Shown: in pieces, positions 44,577 through 56,900 of the stretch
Layout: each line of letters starts with the position of its first letter
Position numbering within the stretch: the first letter of the stretch is position 1
Source: Diphasiastrum complanatum
Lineage: Eukaryota; Streptophyta; Lycopodiopsida; Lycopodiales; Lycopodiaceae
DNA: 64,000 bases
NCBI GenBank assembly: GCA_029204225.1
Contig: CM055098.1
Location: forward strand, 20,993,097 to 21,057,096
Direction of reading: 5' to 3'
Program-made: the position numbers and the translations under genes
The notes under the pieces: model-generated
Seen by the model: the letters and a program-made list of their open reading frames with translations, nothing else
Told to the model about the DNA's origin: nothing
Databases searched by the model: none

Positions 44577-45402
44577 ATGATTCATTATCAGGACATGGTG
44601 GCACTCAACAAGCATAGCTATAAAGCTAAGCTTGACAGAATGTTCACCAAGTTACATAACGATTTCAAGTCTGTAGATGATTGTCCAATTCACAATAAAA
44701 AATATAGATTTGTTTCTGAAGTTGTTTCTTCCAATGGTACAAAGTTTGAAAAGTCGAAGATTGTAGATATAGAATTTATTTTATTAATACGAACGTTAGT
44801 TTAGATGATTGTACATATTTTGATCCTACACGAAATAGGACATCATTTGTTGGACCTAGAACTTCCAACACCCTTTCTCCTTCCGATAAATCTCTTATCA
44901 CATTAATATAGATAATAATTCTTTTTTGACATTATCGCATATATTGGATCTTTTTTATTTCACTGAAGCTGAGACTCTTTGCATTTTGAACAAAAAGTTT
45001 GATGAATTTTCAGATATAATTGATTTTGATGTTGATGATCTTCTCACTGGTGTTGACAATGTACATAATGATGAGCTTTATTCAGGGAAAGATTGCTTAA
45101 AAATGGTTGTGGAGGAAATGAACAATAAAGAAGATGATCTGTCTTCTGAAGAAGAGTTGTTCAGAATTCGAAGTCAGCTTGGTTTTCCAAAACCAACTGT
45201 CTATTCACCAGCTATATTGAAATCAAAAGGTGGACATAATATTGATAGAGAGACAATAATCATGGAAGACAAAGCCGAATGCGTAAGTTTTATATCTTAT
45301 TATGTACTAGTAGATTTGTTATGTCAGATTATATACTGGAGCTTACTTTGGATTTTTTCATTTCAAAAAATAATTTTCCTTGATGATTTCGCAATTCGTT
45401 GA
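44577..45402 (+). pseudogene. unrecognised plus-strand gene between the two element X genes, broken
   Basis: Blocks: KHSYKAKLDRMFTKLHNDFK and CPIHNKKYRFVSEVVSSN (44,577-44,804), then SGKDCLKMVVEEMNNKEDDL and RSQLGFPKPTVYSPAILKSK (44,926-45,402). In other frames REFSRDRALGHYWKFFKNNE and YVDLSKHKNYELLDPYKRKK extend to about 45,800. I do not recognise it. It is acidic and Lys-rich with no clear motif. It converges with gene 1 copy B and may be an element X gene. Confidence 0.4.
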
Positions 45403-46619
45403 GGAGGGCAGAGATCTGCTGCTAGAGAATTTTCAAGAGATCGTGCACTGGGGCATTATTGGAAGTTCTTCAAGAATAATGAGATAAGTGTTGCCCATTC
45501 AAATTTTTATCAACATGGTGAGACAATGATTATACAATCAAGGCACTATCTCATTTTTTTGGAGGACGTAATTTTAATAAGGTGCATAGAATAATTTTTG
45601 TAAAAAAAACTATTGCAATTAAAATTTTAGGATATGGACCAGTGAATTTCATGTTCTAATCATCTCATTTTGCATTGTATGTTGCCTACGTTGATCTGAG
45701 TAAGCATAAAAACTATGAGCTCTTGGATCCATACAAAAGAAAGAAATTGTTGCATGATTCAAAGTTGCAACTTTCATTAGAGAAAGTATCGGAAGCAGAG
45801 TAGATTTTGCTCAATTGTACTTTGTAAAAATTTTATATAATATACAAAATCTTATTTTGTGTCTATTGCCTATTGGCTTGTATAAATCTGCATGCTTTTT
45901 GAAATTTTTTATAATCCGTCGATTTTGTATAATGATGAATTTGGATTCTTCTGTAAAACCATTGGAAAAGTTGCAGTATATAGCTATTCTTCGTGCTAGT
46001 ACGTCCCACCATGTTGTGTACTTCTATGAAATGATGCTCTTGCTTGCCAATGAGATTTTTCCATTCCTTACGATGACCATATGCTAAGACTTCCGCTATT
46101 TCTTGCAAAGAATGTCGCATGATGTCGTAATATGTGCTGCATGTCATAAAAACATAATCTAAATCAATACCAAAAGTATGTAAATTAACTGCACATATTT
46201 GTCTATAGTAGTGTAACATCGAAATCTTACCATATAATGTGTTATATGATCTACACCCCATGCACTTTGAACTGCATCCACAAATTCACTCATTTTTTTT
46301 CTATATCATTTGTGCATCATTATTTGAAAATTTATCTTTACTCAAGTATTTCACCATGTTGTCTAATTTTTTCCAAACTTCTACTTTGTGTATATGGGTA
46401 GAACCTTCTTCCTCGAAATCTTGAGTTGCAACTATAATCTCTTTCCAAATCGAGTATTGAATCTAGGATTGTTTGCCAAAATAATTTGATAAAAATCTTC
46501 AAGCTTTGGATCCTCCAATGCTCAGCTTGCATGGAATATTTCCCGTTTTACCTGATAGCTTGTCGTCTTTGTTAATTTATCGTGGCCTTTATGTATGCCT
46601 GCTTTAGACAACACATACT

Positions 46620-47048
46620 CTAATATGGAAATAGCTTCATTCGCATCTGCCTCTGGCTCGTAATTCCATGCAAACAATATGTGAAGATATATATTTTTTC
46701 TATTATATGCACCTCCACATACAATGTACAGATATGAACATTTTGAAGAGAAATCAGTAGTACGGATTTCCAATTAGGATCTTCTTGATCTCTTGATATT
46801 CCTGTACTCGTTGTCATGTCTTTTGTTGTCTTCATGCAGTACAAACAAGGGTGTTTAGAGTTAGCACCATGGGATACATTGAGCAAACATTTTAATGTCT
46901 TCGGATCTCCTGCTAAATGCCATTCTATGTTGAAAGTGCCAATTCCAGAAATATTGAGTAAAACTCCCTCCATGTGATTTTTTATGGTGGCAAGATATGT
47001 CGTCCTATTAAATATCCATGAGAGAATGTCATGGTCTTCTTTTATCAC
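46620..47048 (-). CDS. WHLAGD/CxxC block of element X gene 1, copy B (intact frame)
   Basis: The best-preserved exon of gene 1, 142 codons open. VLLNISGIGTFNIEWHLAGD, then KTLKCLLNVSHGANSKHPCL with CLYC, then NVHICTLYVEVHIIEKI. Cys/Cys/Trp/His positions match copy A. The CxxC plus upstream Cys/His could bind zinc. The GD after WHLA resembles a catalytic-acid context in some transposases, but that is inference. Confidence 0.6.
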   Translation of the reverse strand: MIKEDHDILSWIFNRTTYLATIKNHMEGVLLNISGIGTFNIEWHLAGDPKTLKCLLNVSHGANSKHPCLYCMKTTKDMTTSTGISRDQEDPNWKSVLLISLQNVHICTLYVEVHIIEKIYIFTYCLHGITSQRQMRMKLFPY

Positions 47049-47533
47049 CTTTAAGAGAAAACAAAAATGTGATTTAGCCTCATAATATTAACACTAAGAA
47101 AAATTTCCAAATGAAATCCATACTAAAATGATTATCCCTATTGATTATGTGAAGGAACTGCTATACCTGCAATGCTGCCAACCACCAGATATCATTTTCT
47201 GATTGAACACTAAAGTTGAGGCCTTCTGAGTCTTCTGAATTTGAAAGTGCTCCATTCATGATCGTAAGATTGACTCTCTCCATTTTTTGTCCTTTTATGA
47301 TTTCAAACTCATCTAACTTGAGAACAACTATCAAATTGTTATTGACATTCTCATTTGTAATACCACAAAAATCTATGATGAATGTTAGTAGCTGATTAAT
47401 ATCAATAATTAAATTGTTGGAATTGTTATATGCTAGACATTCTCCTTTCGAGCAATACACTTCATTGATATGAGATGGATTACCAACTATTGTCTACATA
47501 CCTTGGTTTAACATGTCTTTTTAAAGATGAAAT

Positions 47534-47977
47534 TGTAAAAATCACTAGGAAAAACCCCTAAGATGAGGATAGGAAAACACAAGAGAGAATGTGGAGCAAA
47601 ACCACCCAACCAAACCTAGATCCCTCCTGGAGAATCCTCCTGGATCTAGCCCCCAAGCCATGCCAATATGATAGCAAGAGGAGAAGAGCTCATCAGGCAA
47701 CCTAGACCAAGTCGTCGATGAAATAATCACTACCTCAATATATAGAGAGTAGGATCCTATGCATGAACACATGCAATCCCCATGAAAGTCAACTATAAAT
47801 AGGTCACAACTTTTCATGCATACCTCTTGCCTATATCAGTCACACGTACATGCACTATTCCATATGTCTCAATTAGAGTGTCTGGGTCCTCGTAAGCTTA
47901 CTAGTCACCAATAGGCCTCGACGTGGAATAAAATCTAGGTGTGGCCAATAAACTCGAACACTGGAGGGCCGGTCTAC
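47534..47977 (-). repeat. LTR (3' in element orientation)
   Basis: TGTAAAAATCACTAGG to GGTCTACTA. Followed immediately by a second, shortened copy of its own first bases (CTAGGGAAAACCCCTAAG). Confidence 0.75.
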
Positions 47978-48116
47978 TAGGGAAAACCCCTAAGATGAGG
48001 ATAGGAAAACACCACCCAACCAAACCTAGATCCCTCCTGGAGCAAACAAACCATGGGACAAGGCCTTGTCCCACATGCAAAAACCCTAAAAGGTTTTGAA
48101 AGAGAAAAGGGAGATC

Positions 48117-48135
48117 GGCCGCCGCCGCCGCCGCC
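48117..48135. repeat. (CCG)6 trinucleotide repeat
   Basis: Within the interior of the LARD-like element. In a minus-strand frame starting MEPPFPSLL it encodes a run of Ala. Confidence 0.9.
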
Positions 48136-49172
48136 AGCAATGAAGGGAAGGGGGGCTCCATAAAGCGAGTGAGGGAGAGATTTCACATGCAGGTTAGAAG
48201 GCCGGATTGCGGGGTTACAGGATCTCGGATCATAGCTGCTCTCCTACACCCACTCTCTGCACCCTTTCTCAGCGCTTCTCAAGCTCTTTCTAACTCGCAA
48301 CCACACCCTCACGTTTATCCATTAGCAGGGAAGGAACGGTTTCAGACCAGTTGGTGTCTTCCAACAGTTCGAATGGAGGCGCATTCACCAGCACATCTCC
48401 ATCGCTATATCCGCAGACACATCTGCGAAAACTATTGAAAGACCTTGCAATGAATGCAAGATTTTGGCAGGGAATAGGAGAAGACAGCCCACCAGATATT
48501 ATTTGCAAGACTAGGCCAACAGTTTCCCTACCCAACTTATTCTTCCACAGGATTTACTTTAGCCAAGAACATTTCTAGCAATCAGCAAAGTTTCTCAGGT
48601 TCCTTAAACAATCTAAAGAGCTGATTTGCAGGTTTACACTACTCAGAGGTAGCGAGCAACATTCCGATAAAGGCTTCTTAGGGGTTCAATTGCATGCATC
48701 ACTATTCCAATCCTTATCTATTTTTCTAGGGAATAGGCAACTTGCCATTTCCATTCTATGTTTTTTCTCAGATTGTAGGAATACAAGAGGATTAATCTTT
48801 CAAATCCTTCACATGCAATCTTTCAAAACCAGATTTCCAACAACAGTTAGTTTATTCATTCAGGATAAATTGATTCTTCATCAATCTATTAATAAACATT
48901 CTGCTACAAATCTGATTCCAATCTACCCAAAACATTATGGATTCATGCAAATTGCTCAACCCAAAAAAACAGATTTAGACGAAAAAGTGGATCTACTCAT
49001 GCATATCATTCTGCATCAAATGGAAAATTTTTCAAGGCTTCAGAAAAAATAAGAATGAATTCCACACTAATCCACAGTATCTCAATAAAATCAAACAAGG
49101 AGAAGAGCACTCTATCACCAAGTTTGAAAAGCATGCTTCCAACAAGAATTAGTGAATCCAAACCCAATTTCC

Positions 49173-49262
49173 CTTGAAAAAACAGTAGTCCAACCGGGAT
49201 GTGAATCCAAGTGCGTTCTTGAAAAAACAGTAGTCCAACCGGGATGTGAATCCAAGTGCGTT
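49173..49262. repeat. perfect 45-bp tandem duplication
   Basis: Two identical copies starting CTTGAAAAAACAGTAGTCC at 49,173 and 49,218, inside the LARD-like element near its primer site. Perfect identity implies a recent event. Confidence 0.95.
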
Positions 49263-49335
49263 CCAATTCCGATTTGATGTAGAACTTCTCTCCATCCCAT
49301 CCAAAAACTGCATCTTAACTGGGCTCTGATACCAA

Positions 49336-49781
49336 TGTAAAGACCACTAGGGAAAACCCCTAAGATGAGGATATGAAAACACAAGAGAGACTGTGGAGCA
49401 AAACCACGCAACCAAACCTAGGTCCCTCCTAGAGAATCCTCCTGGATCTAGCCCCCAAGCCATGCCAATATGATAGCAAGAGGAGAAGAGCTCATCAGGT
49501 AACCTAGACCAAGTCGTCGACGGAATAATCACTACCTCAATATATAGAGAGTAGGATCCTATGCAAGAACACATGCAATCCCCATGCAGGTCAACTATAA
49601 ATAGGTCACAGCTCTTCATGCATACCTCCTGCCTATATCAGTCACACGTACATGCACTACTTCATATGTCTCAATTAGAGTGTCTGGGTCCTCTCAAGCT
49701 TACTAGTCACCAACAGGCCTCGACATGGAATAAAATCTAGGCATGACCAATAAACTCGAACATTGGAGGGCCAGTCTACCA
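49336..49781 (-). repeat. LTR (5' in element orientation)
   Basis: TGTAAAGACC to CAGTCTACCA on the plus strand. The primer site lies just inside at 49,321-49,334. Confidence 0.78.
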
Positions 49782-49969
49782 TATTAGGACTATTCCATGT
49801 CCTTAGCGGAATATGGCCATAACAGAAATGGTCGTGGGATTGAAAGCTTTTTAATACTTACTTGTGCAAATGCCTCCTGTATCATCTTAAACATTGTTGC
49901 ATATGCTTTTCAACTGATGCTAGAAAAATCACATGCCCCCTAAACCAATGTAGTGTCTAATATTTTTTC

Positions 49970-51105
49970 TGTTGGGAAAGAGGGGTGTGAAGCGGAGAAT
50001 AGCTCAAAAGAGAAACGAACACCAAAAGAAGCGAACTCCAAACTCGAAAAAGAAACGAACTCGAATGGAAAGTGTTCGTGCGAAGCGGAATAAGCTATCT
50101 CACTCTTTCCATAAGCATGACTATGCCTATCAAACTCGAACAGAACATTAGTGATAGAAATCACATTCGATTTGATTACGTAGCCAAACATTAAGCACAA
50201 AGACATCAAAAAGATAATCAGACGCGAACAGCTAGACTAAATATAATTTGCGAAGAGCAGACTACCAAATTAAGCAATTAGAGAGTCAGACAGAATGTAA
50301 AAAAACATTGTAATATTGACACAAATCTGAATGCAGAACAAACAGAGTTGTAATCCGATTAGGTATACGAAATATACAGGTCAATAATGTAGGTGAGCAC
50401 AAGACAATAGCGGACGAAACTGCATGCTTCACAAAGCTAATCACACAATCTGTGAAGGTGATAAACCTATTACTGACAATATAGATCTGGGAGAAAAAGA
50501 ATCGATGCTCGAAAGCATCTACAATGTTTGTTTCTAATTATCAATGATGTTTTGCTCTGATGCTATTATGCTTATTTCTTCATTGTTTTGAATACACAGA
50601 TGGTATTCAATATATACATAATTTTACAGGTGTGCCGATGAAGAAAGTACAAAAGTGGATGTGATGTCTATGGGAGATTGTGAGTGGCTACTATCATTGT
50701 CAAAGCTGATTCCACAGTGCATGGGATGAGCGTGAGAAGGTCGTGACATCAACCTTCACTGAAATTAACGTTGATGAAAATGCGATAAATGCGAGATTCT
50801 GACAAATGCCTTAAAAATTAATTTACAAGGTACCTTTGCTTTTCTATAAAGGCAACTTTAGCATTTGTAGGGCAGTGTCATCTTTTCTGCCTGTCACAAA
50901 TCACATGTAAAAACACAATGTCACCTTTGTCGCCTTTTTCGCCTGTGGAAATTTACTTGTATATATGCAGACAGTCGCGTTTTCTTTGCCAGTCTTATTT
51001 TACATGTAAGTATACAGACTGTGCGACAACACAAGTAAAATACAACAGCATGAATGGAGGCAGATTAAAATAGGATTTAGGAGAGTAGAGGAGATAAATC
51101 CAACA
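49970..51105 (-). repeat. Copia 3' LTR
   Basis: 1136 bp, TGTTGGGAAAGAGGGG to AAATCCAACA. Similar in length and ends to the LTR at 60,595. Confidence 0.93.
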
Positions 51106-51112
51106 CCCCCCC

Positions 51113-52210
51113 TTAATCTGGATCCTTGAATGCCTTCATCTTCAAACTAAGCAATGCACAAAATTTGTTGTGTGCATTAACACTTAATGCCTTCGTGAAT
51201 ATATCTGCAACCATGTTCTGCGTTCTACAGTACGTTAAGCTCACCTCCTTGTTGAGAACCTTGCCCCTGATGTAGTGATATCTGATTTCAATGTGCTTAC
51301 TCCTAGAGCGAAATCTACGGTTGGCCGATAAGACAATAGCACTCTGATTATCACAGAATAAAATTGTGAGGTTGTATTGATACAAATTAATGTCTGATAG
51401 TAAATTTCTCAACCAAAACGCTTCCTTAATAGATTGAGAAGCAGCAATGTATTCTGCTTCTGTAGAAGAAAGTGCGATAGAGGTTTGCTTACGACAGTTC
51501 CATGAGATAGGACCATCGTTGAAGAAGAATGTAAATCCAGATGTGGACTTACGATTGTCTACATCTCCTCTCTAGCTTGCGTCAAAATATGCACTAAGCT
51601 GATAAAGATTGTCGTTGCTAACATCTCCATAGCAGATGCACTGGTCCATGGTAGCTCAAATATACCTCATGACTCTTATGAGAGCCTTCCAATGGGTAAT
51701 GCCAGGATTAGCCATATATCGGTTGAGTGAGCTTACTGCAAAAGAGATATCTGGTCTTGTACAGACCATTGAGTACATGAGAGGTCCAAGTATCGATCGA
51801 TAAGGATACTCTCTCATCTACTCCTCTTCCTGCTTGGTCTGAGGACATTGGTCCTTTGACAAATGCAGGCCTGGATCCATCCGTGAGTGAGCTAACTTAT
51901 AATTCATTAGATTGTATCTGTTAGGAATATTATAAAGATACCTTTGTTGAGTGCTGTAGATCAGTCATCTCGCTCTGTCTCTGTGGATCTGAATGCCTAG
52001 ACAGAAGTGAGCTTCGCCTAGATCAGTCATGTCAAACTCAAAAAACAGCATTTGTTTAGAATCCTTGACCAAATTGGTATTGTTGTTGAAAAGCAACGTA
52101 TCATCCACATGTAAGGTGATGATAATGAAGGATTGCTAAACCGACTTGGAATAGACCTTGCAATCAACAGTGCTTGGTTGGAAATCTTGTTCAATGAGGA
52201 ATGTGTTGAT
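51113..52210 (-). pseudogene. Copia RT C-terminal part and RNase H
   Basis: From the nested junction: INTFLIEQDFQPSTVDCKVY, IITLHVDDTLLFNNN (catalytic HVDD in place of YVDD), FEFDMTDLGEAHFC, and RNase H to ILFCDNQSAIVLSANRRF, SKHIEIRYHYIRGKVLN and MVADIFTKALSVN. The last block is open from 51,412 to 51,113. Stops elsewhere. Confidence 0.87.
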
Positions 52211-52288
52211 TGTGAAAATTGTCAACATTTCCTTGTCTAGTTTTAGGCCAAAATTGCTAAAAATGGCACATAGTTTAGGATCTGACTT

Positions 52289-52304
52289 TTCACACGTGTG
52301 AAAC
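52289..52304 (+). promoter_or_regulatory. 16-bp palindrome with CACGTG core in young LTR
   Basis: TTTCACACGTGTGAAA, perfectly self-complementary, about 190 bp upstream of the TATA box. A CACGTG core (G-box) is the usual site of plant bHLH and bZIP factors. The same palindrome is in the right LTR (57,197-57,212), and shorter versions occur in other LTRs of this window. Confidence 0.6.
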
Positions 52305-52479
52305 AGGTCTAGATATTTTTAGTAAGTGTATTTTTTCAGTATGAAGAAGTGTCAAACTTCAAGACCTTCGAAATGAGTCCATTTTCATGTATTTTGGACA
52401 TATATGCCAATTTTACCTATATAGGGCATATTTTAGGTAAGGAGGGTCTAGAGAGAGGAGAGAGAGTCATCTCTCTCAG

Positions 52480-52489
52480 CTATATATAG
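52480..52489 (+). promoter_or_regulatory. LTR TATA box
   Basis: CTATATATAG, with GA-rich sequence just upstream (GAGAGAGGAGAGAGAG). The corresponding box in the right LTR starts near 57,389. Confidence 0.7.
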
Positions 52490-53965
52490 CAGGTAGGCCG
52501 TGGAGAAACAGGTTGGAGCAGATCCATTGTATTCATTTGCTTAATGAGAGATTTTTCTATTGGGTTCTCCTTCCATTGTTGGCATTGTGTAGTGATTGAG
52601 TTCAAGCTTTGTGTGTATGATCTTAGGTGCTTTCCAAAAGTGATAGGCTGATGTATTATGGACTGTATAATGCTATTTTGGGCCGCACTTGATGTTTATG
52701 GAAGTTTCCATTTGTGATAAATGCTTTTTGATCAAGTTCTTTGCATTCTAGGTAGCATAGAATGTGTTGCCAATTCCTAGCTTATGTAGTTTGGAGTGCA
52801 AGCATTCAAGCCAATGATCTTGGAGTTTAGATCCACTTAGGATCTGTATTTTTCACATGGTATCAGAGCTGGTTGGCTTCTATTTACAGTAAGTATTCCA
52901 TTTTTGGTGATATTTGGATGTTTGATCAAGTTCTAGCATGATTTTGCATTGCTTTGTTGATCAAATCTTACTAACCTTTGTTTTGTGAGTTGAACTTGTG
53001 GATCAAAAGCATATTTCAGGTCTATTGAAGATCAGAGGCTGAAAAGAAACTATTTTGGATCAGATCATAACACCTAATCATTTGTTGATTGTGAGGCTTG
53101 TGCATATTCAATACTAACAATGTTCTTTTCAATCCTATTGTTGACAATCTCCATTCTTGGATGAACACTCTCCTTAAGTGGATGAAACTTCTCCTTAAGT
53201 GGATGACAAATGCTCTTTTGAGTGAGTTGTAATTCTCCTAAAGGCTGAGCAAAGCTCCCATTTGGATGAAAGATCCCCTTTTTTGGGTGAACATATTGTA
53301 AGCTCCATTGTGAAGAGCATATTGTAAAGATTGTCATCAATTTTGGCATAAATTTTGGTGTACTTTGTTGAGCATGTAAGTAACTCTCCTTATGTAATTT
53401 GATTGGAGCATTTGCTGGAAGGTGTTAACCATTATGCAAGTGTGTTTTCAGGTTCTTAACAGGTTGAGGAACATTCTCATGTGAAGTGATCTTAGATCTA
53501 CATCTAAACACCAAATTTTGACAAGATAGTGAAGCTAGTCTTGTGATTCACTAAGTGTGCTCATTCATTCACCTCTAAATCTTGTATTTATCACTTGCTG
53601 GAGTTTATAAACTTTTAGAAGTGTGGTTTACATGTGGTTTTACAGGTTGAATCAATATCTTAGTGTGGTGATCATATGTTGATCAAGTTTGTTCATTACT
53701 AGGTAATTTTGGCATCCTAGTTTTGGGTATTTTCTAAGAATGCAAGTAACTCTTCACACCATAACTTGATTTGGTCACTTGCTGGAAAGTTTGAGAGCTT
53801 AAGCAAGAGTGTGTTCAGGTTGGTTTGAGTTTGTAATCCATTCTTAGTGTGTGCAAAGTGTTGCATGTGTTTCAATCTTCCTTTCTATGCTTGGAAACCA
53901 TCTAGGTTCAAGATAGAAGTGTTTTAGGGTTCTAAATCTTTTAAGATCTTCTCCTTCTTCATTTA

Positions 53966-56900
53966 TTGAGAGAAAGGAGAGTGCTAGGTGCATTAGAACA
54001 GAGCCTAAGGACACAAGAAGATATTAGCATCATGACATCCAATGGTGGAATCATGTTGGAAGCTAAAGAGAGGTTAAAATCTACAAACTATTCAACTTGG
54101 AAAGTGAGGATGGAGTCTTTACTAGAGTTGAATGAGCTAATGGATATAGTTGTGGGAATTGAAGAAAGACCTCTAATTCTTCAAGAGCAACTAAATTTTG
54201 ATAGAAGGGCTAAAAGAGCCTTACATATCATAAAGATGAATGTTACCAATGAACTTCTTAAAGAAGTTGGTAAATGTACTTCTTCAAGTGAAGCATGGAA
54301 TGCTTTGAAGAAGATCTATGAGTCCAAATCCACATCTAGGGTTCTCACCCTAAGAAGGCAAATCTTCCAAAGTTGTCAAAGAGAGGGAGAGAGTGCACAT
54401 TCATTTGTCTTGAAGGTTAAATCCTTGAATGATGATCTAGCATGCATAGATGAAAGCATAAAGGATGGGGAACTAGTTCAAGTCATGTTGAATGGTTTGC
54501 TTGATGAACATTCTAACCTTGTACAATGCTTTGCTATACAAAAGTCCTTGCCAAGTGTCAATGACTTGCAAGAGATCTTGGTGGCTGAAGAGCATAGGTT
54601 GCAAGCCAAAGGTGGTGGTGCATCAACACAAGGTGGAGATGAAGAAGCTCTTTTCACAAAGGGCAAGTTCAAGGGCAAGTGGTCCAAGCAAGGTAGTTTG
54701 GAGCATGGAAAGCATTCTTCTTCTTTGCAAAGTAGGAAGCAAGATAAGTCCAAGTTCAAATGTTTTTATTGTGGAGTGAAAGGACATTTTGCAAATGAAT
54801 GCCATAAGAAACAAAATGCTAGATCTAGGTTGAGATCTAATGTACTTCTTGGAGATGATAATTGTTGTGCTAACTTGGCAAGCTTTGGTGAATCTATGGT
54901 CAATTTTTTGGATCCATTGGATCTTGAAGATGCACTAGTGTTACCTACTAGTCATATGGAGTCATGTGGAGCTAAATTAGCATCATGTTTGTACTCTTCT
55001 ACTCATGGACTTCCAAGGCTTGGTGGTTCTTCAATGGTGCTAGATGGCAAGTGCAAAAATGGAAAAGGTAAGGAAGGAGCTAACTTCATCAATGGAGTTG
55101 ATGAAGATTCTTCTTTGGAAGTGATTGTTGCTAATGACTTGTTTGTTCATATGGAAAAAGATGGAGATGCTAAGTGTCATTCTTTGCAAGAAGATGGTTG
55201 TTCTTCTAATTCTTTTCATATTGATGTATGTAATCATGTGGGAAAAGATGATGGTGCTTTGAGCATGCTTGAAGGAAATGGTTCTTTTACATCTTTTTGT
55301 GATAAAGTCATTTGTGCAACAAGTGGTGTCACATTTCTTCATAAAAAGAGTAGATCAAAGGTTTCTATCATGAGACTTGGTGAGGGAGATCACAAGTCAA
55401 AAGGAAGAGAAGTATGTGAAGTGTTCAAAGTAGGATGTACTTTGAATGATGTTTTTATGAACGATAGTGAGGAAGAATCATTATCATATGACTCATTACC
55501 TAAATCATTGAGTAGAAGTTCATGTTTGAAAAGAGAGAGTACTTCAATCACTCTTATGTTGAAGGTACTAAGGATTCTTTTCTTGGCTTCTAATATTCAA
55601 GAGTCTTCTACTTCTTATGGTGCAACTATCAAGAGGGAGGTTTCTAACTTTTGTGGTGCTAGCATTAAGAGGGAGTCTTGTGAAGGAAAGGGCAATGGAA
55701 GAGTGGTTCTTGGGAAGATCCAAAGCATGGATCTAACATCTCTTCATCAACTCAAAGCATTCTATGATTGTGGTGGATTGTTCATTCATGGTCAAGATGG
55801 CAAAAGGTTGGTTGAAGAAGACTACATGGAGCAACTCAAGTGGCAACTTCTTCAAGGCAAGGGAGATATCATTGGTGAGCTTATTGAGGTTTGTTATGAA
55901 CTCAAGAGGGCTGTTTTGATTAGGTTTGATACTCATCTTCACCTACTCTACTTCATGTTAAATGGAAATGTTGGAATCTATCTTTTGGTTTATGATGGTG
56001 GCATTGTTTTCACTAACTATAGTGAAGGGTCAAATTTGAGCATTGATGAGATCTTGTGGGATCTTAATCATGTGTTTGAGAGGGAGTATCTTCAGAGTTT
56101 CAGATCTGAAGATGTTCACATATGCAAGATCTTTGATGTCTTATTGGAAGATCAAGAGGTTGATCTTGGATTGCTTCATCAACACCAAGAGACAAGTGGC
56201 AATTCGAAGCTAGTGAAAAGCATCAAAGAAGAGACAAATGGTCAAGGCATTTTGGATCTGTTTTTACAGGTTCTTGAAGGTTCAAGTAAGGTCTTTGGAG
56301 CTGCAAGGAAGTGTCTTCTTACTCTACCTCACTTGCCTAATCTCATGTATGAACATTGTTATGTCAATGTGTTGAAATTGTCAAATTTCAATAAAACTAG
56401 TTCCATAGTTTTGCATCCTTTGGATCTTGGAGATGGAATAGTTATCATTGCTGGTTTGTATGATCAAGTACATGAATTCATTCAGATCTTGAAAGGTATT
56501 GAAGTGGTCAATATGTTTTCTTTTGAACAAAGTTCAAGATCTAGTATTCTAGTGTTGGCAAATTGGCAACTTGTTGACATTGTAGGATCAAGCGTTGTGT
56601 GCAAATCTTGTGGAGGTACTTCAAGTATTTCAAGTTCAGGTTTTGGTCATTCAAATGGAGTAGGGAACACATCTTTTTGGCATTCATTCACTCAAAGGCT
56701 TTCATGGATTGAAGATCTACAAAGGCAAGGTGGTGATGGAAGTTCATTCATGGAGATACATGTTGCATTCACTATATGTATAGTGAAATGTGGAGGAGGC
56801 ATGCAAACACTTGTTGATCACTTTCATTTACAACTTGTTTGCTGCTATTTTACAGAGAAACCAGAGATGGATACATGGAGGAATTCATTAATTGAGATTC

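Larger units (their letters stand above)
47534..49781 (-). mobile_element. non-autonomous LTR element (LARD-like), 2.2 kb
   Basis: Two LTRs (47,534-47,977 and 49,336-49,781) share almost the whole sequence. The right one is adjoined on its inside by a minus-strand primer site TGGTATCAGAGCCC (49,321-49,334). The 1.34-kb interior has no gag or pol. It includes a further partial LTR copy (47,978-48,045), a (CCG)n-containing leader and a 45-bp tandem duplication. No clean target duplication was found. It interrupts element X gene 1 copy B. Confidence 0.78.
52211..52858 (+). repeat. 5' LTR of young element
   Basis: 648 bp, TGTGAAAATTGTC to TTTTTCACA. Contains the perfect palindrome TTTCACACGTGTGAAA (52,289-52,304) and a TATA box CTATATATAG at about 52,480-52,489. 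Confidence 0.95.

Noticed and set aside
47901-49619. Short minus-strand frames shared by the LARD-like LTRs as genes
   Set aside because: They are read out of LTR sequence and repeat because the LTRs repeat. No domain is recognisable.
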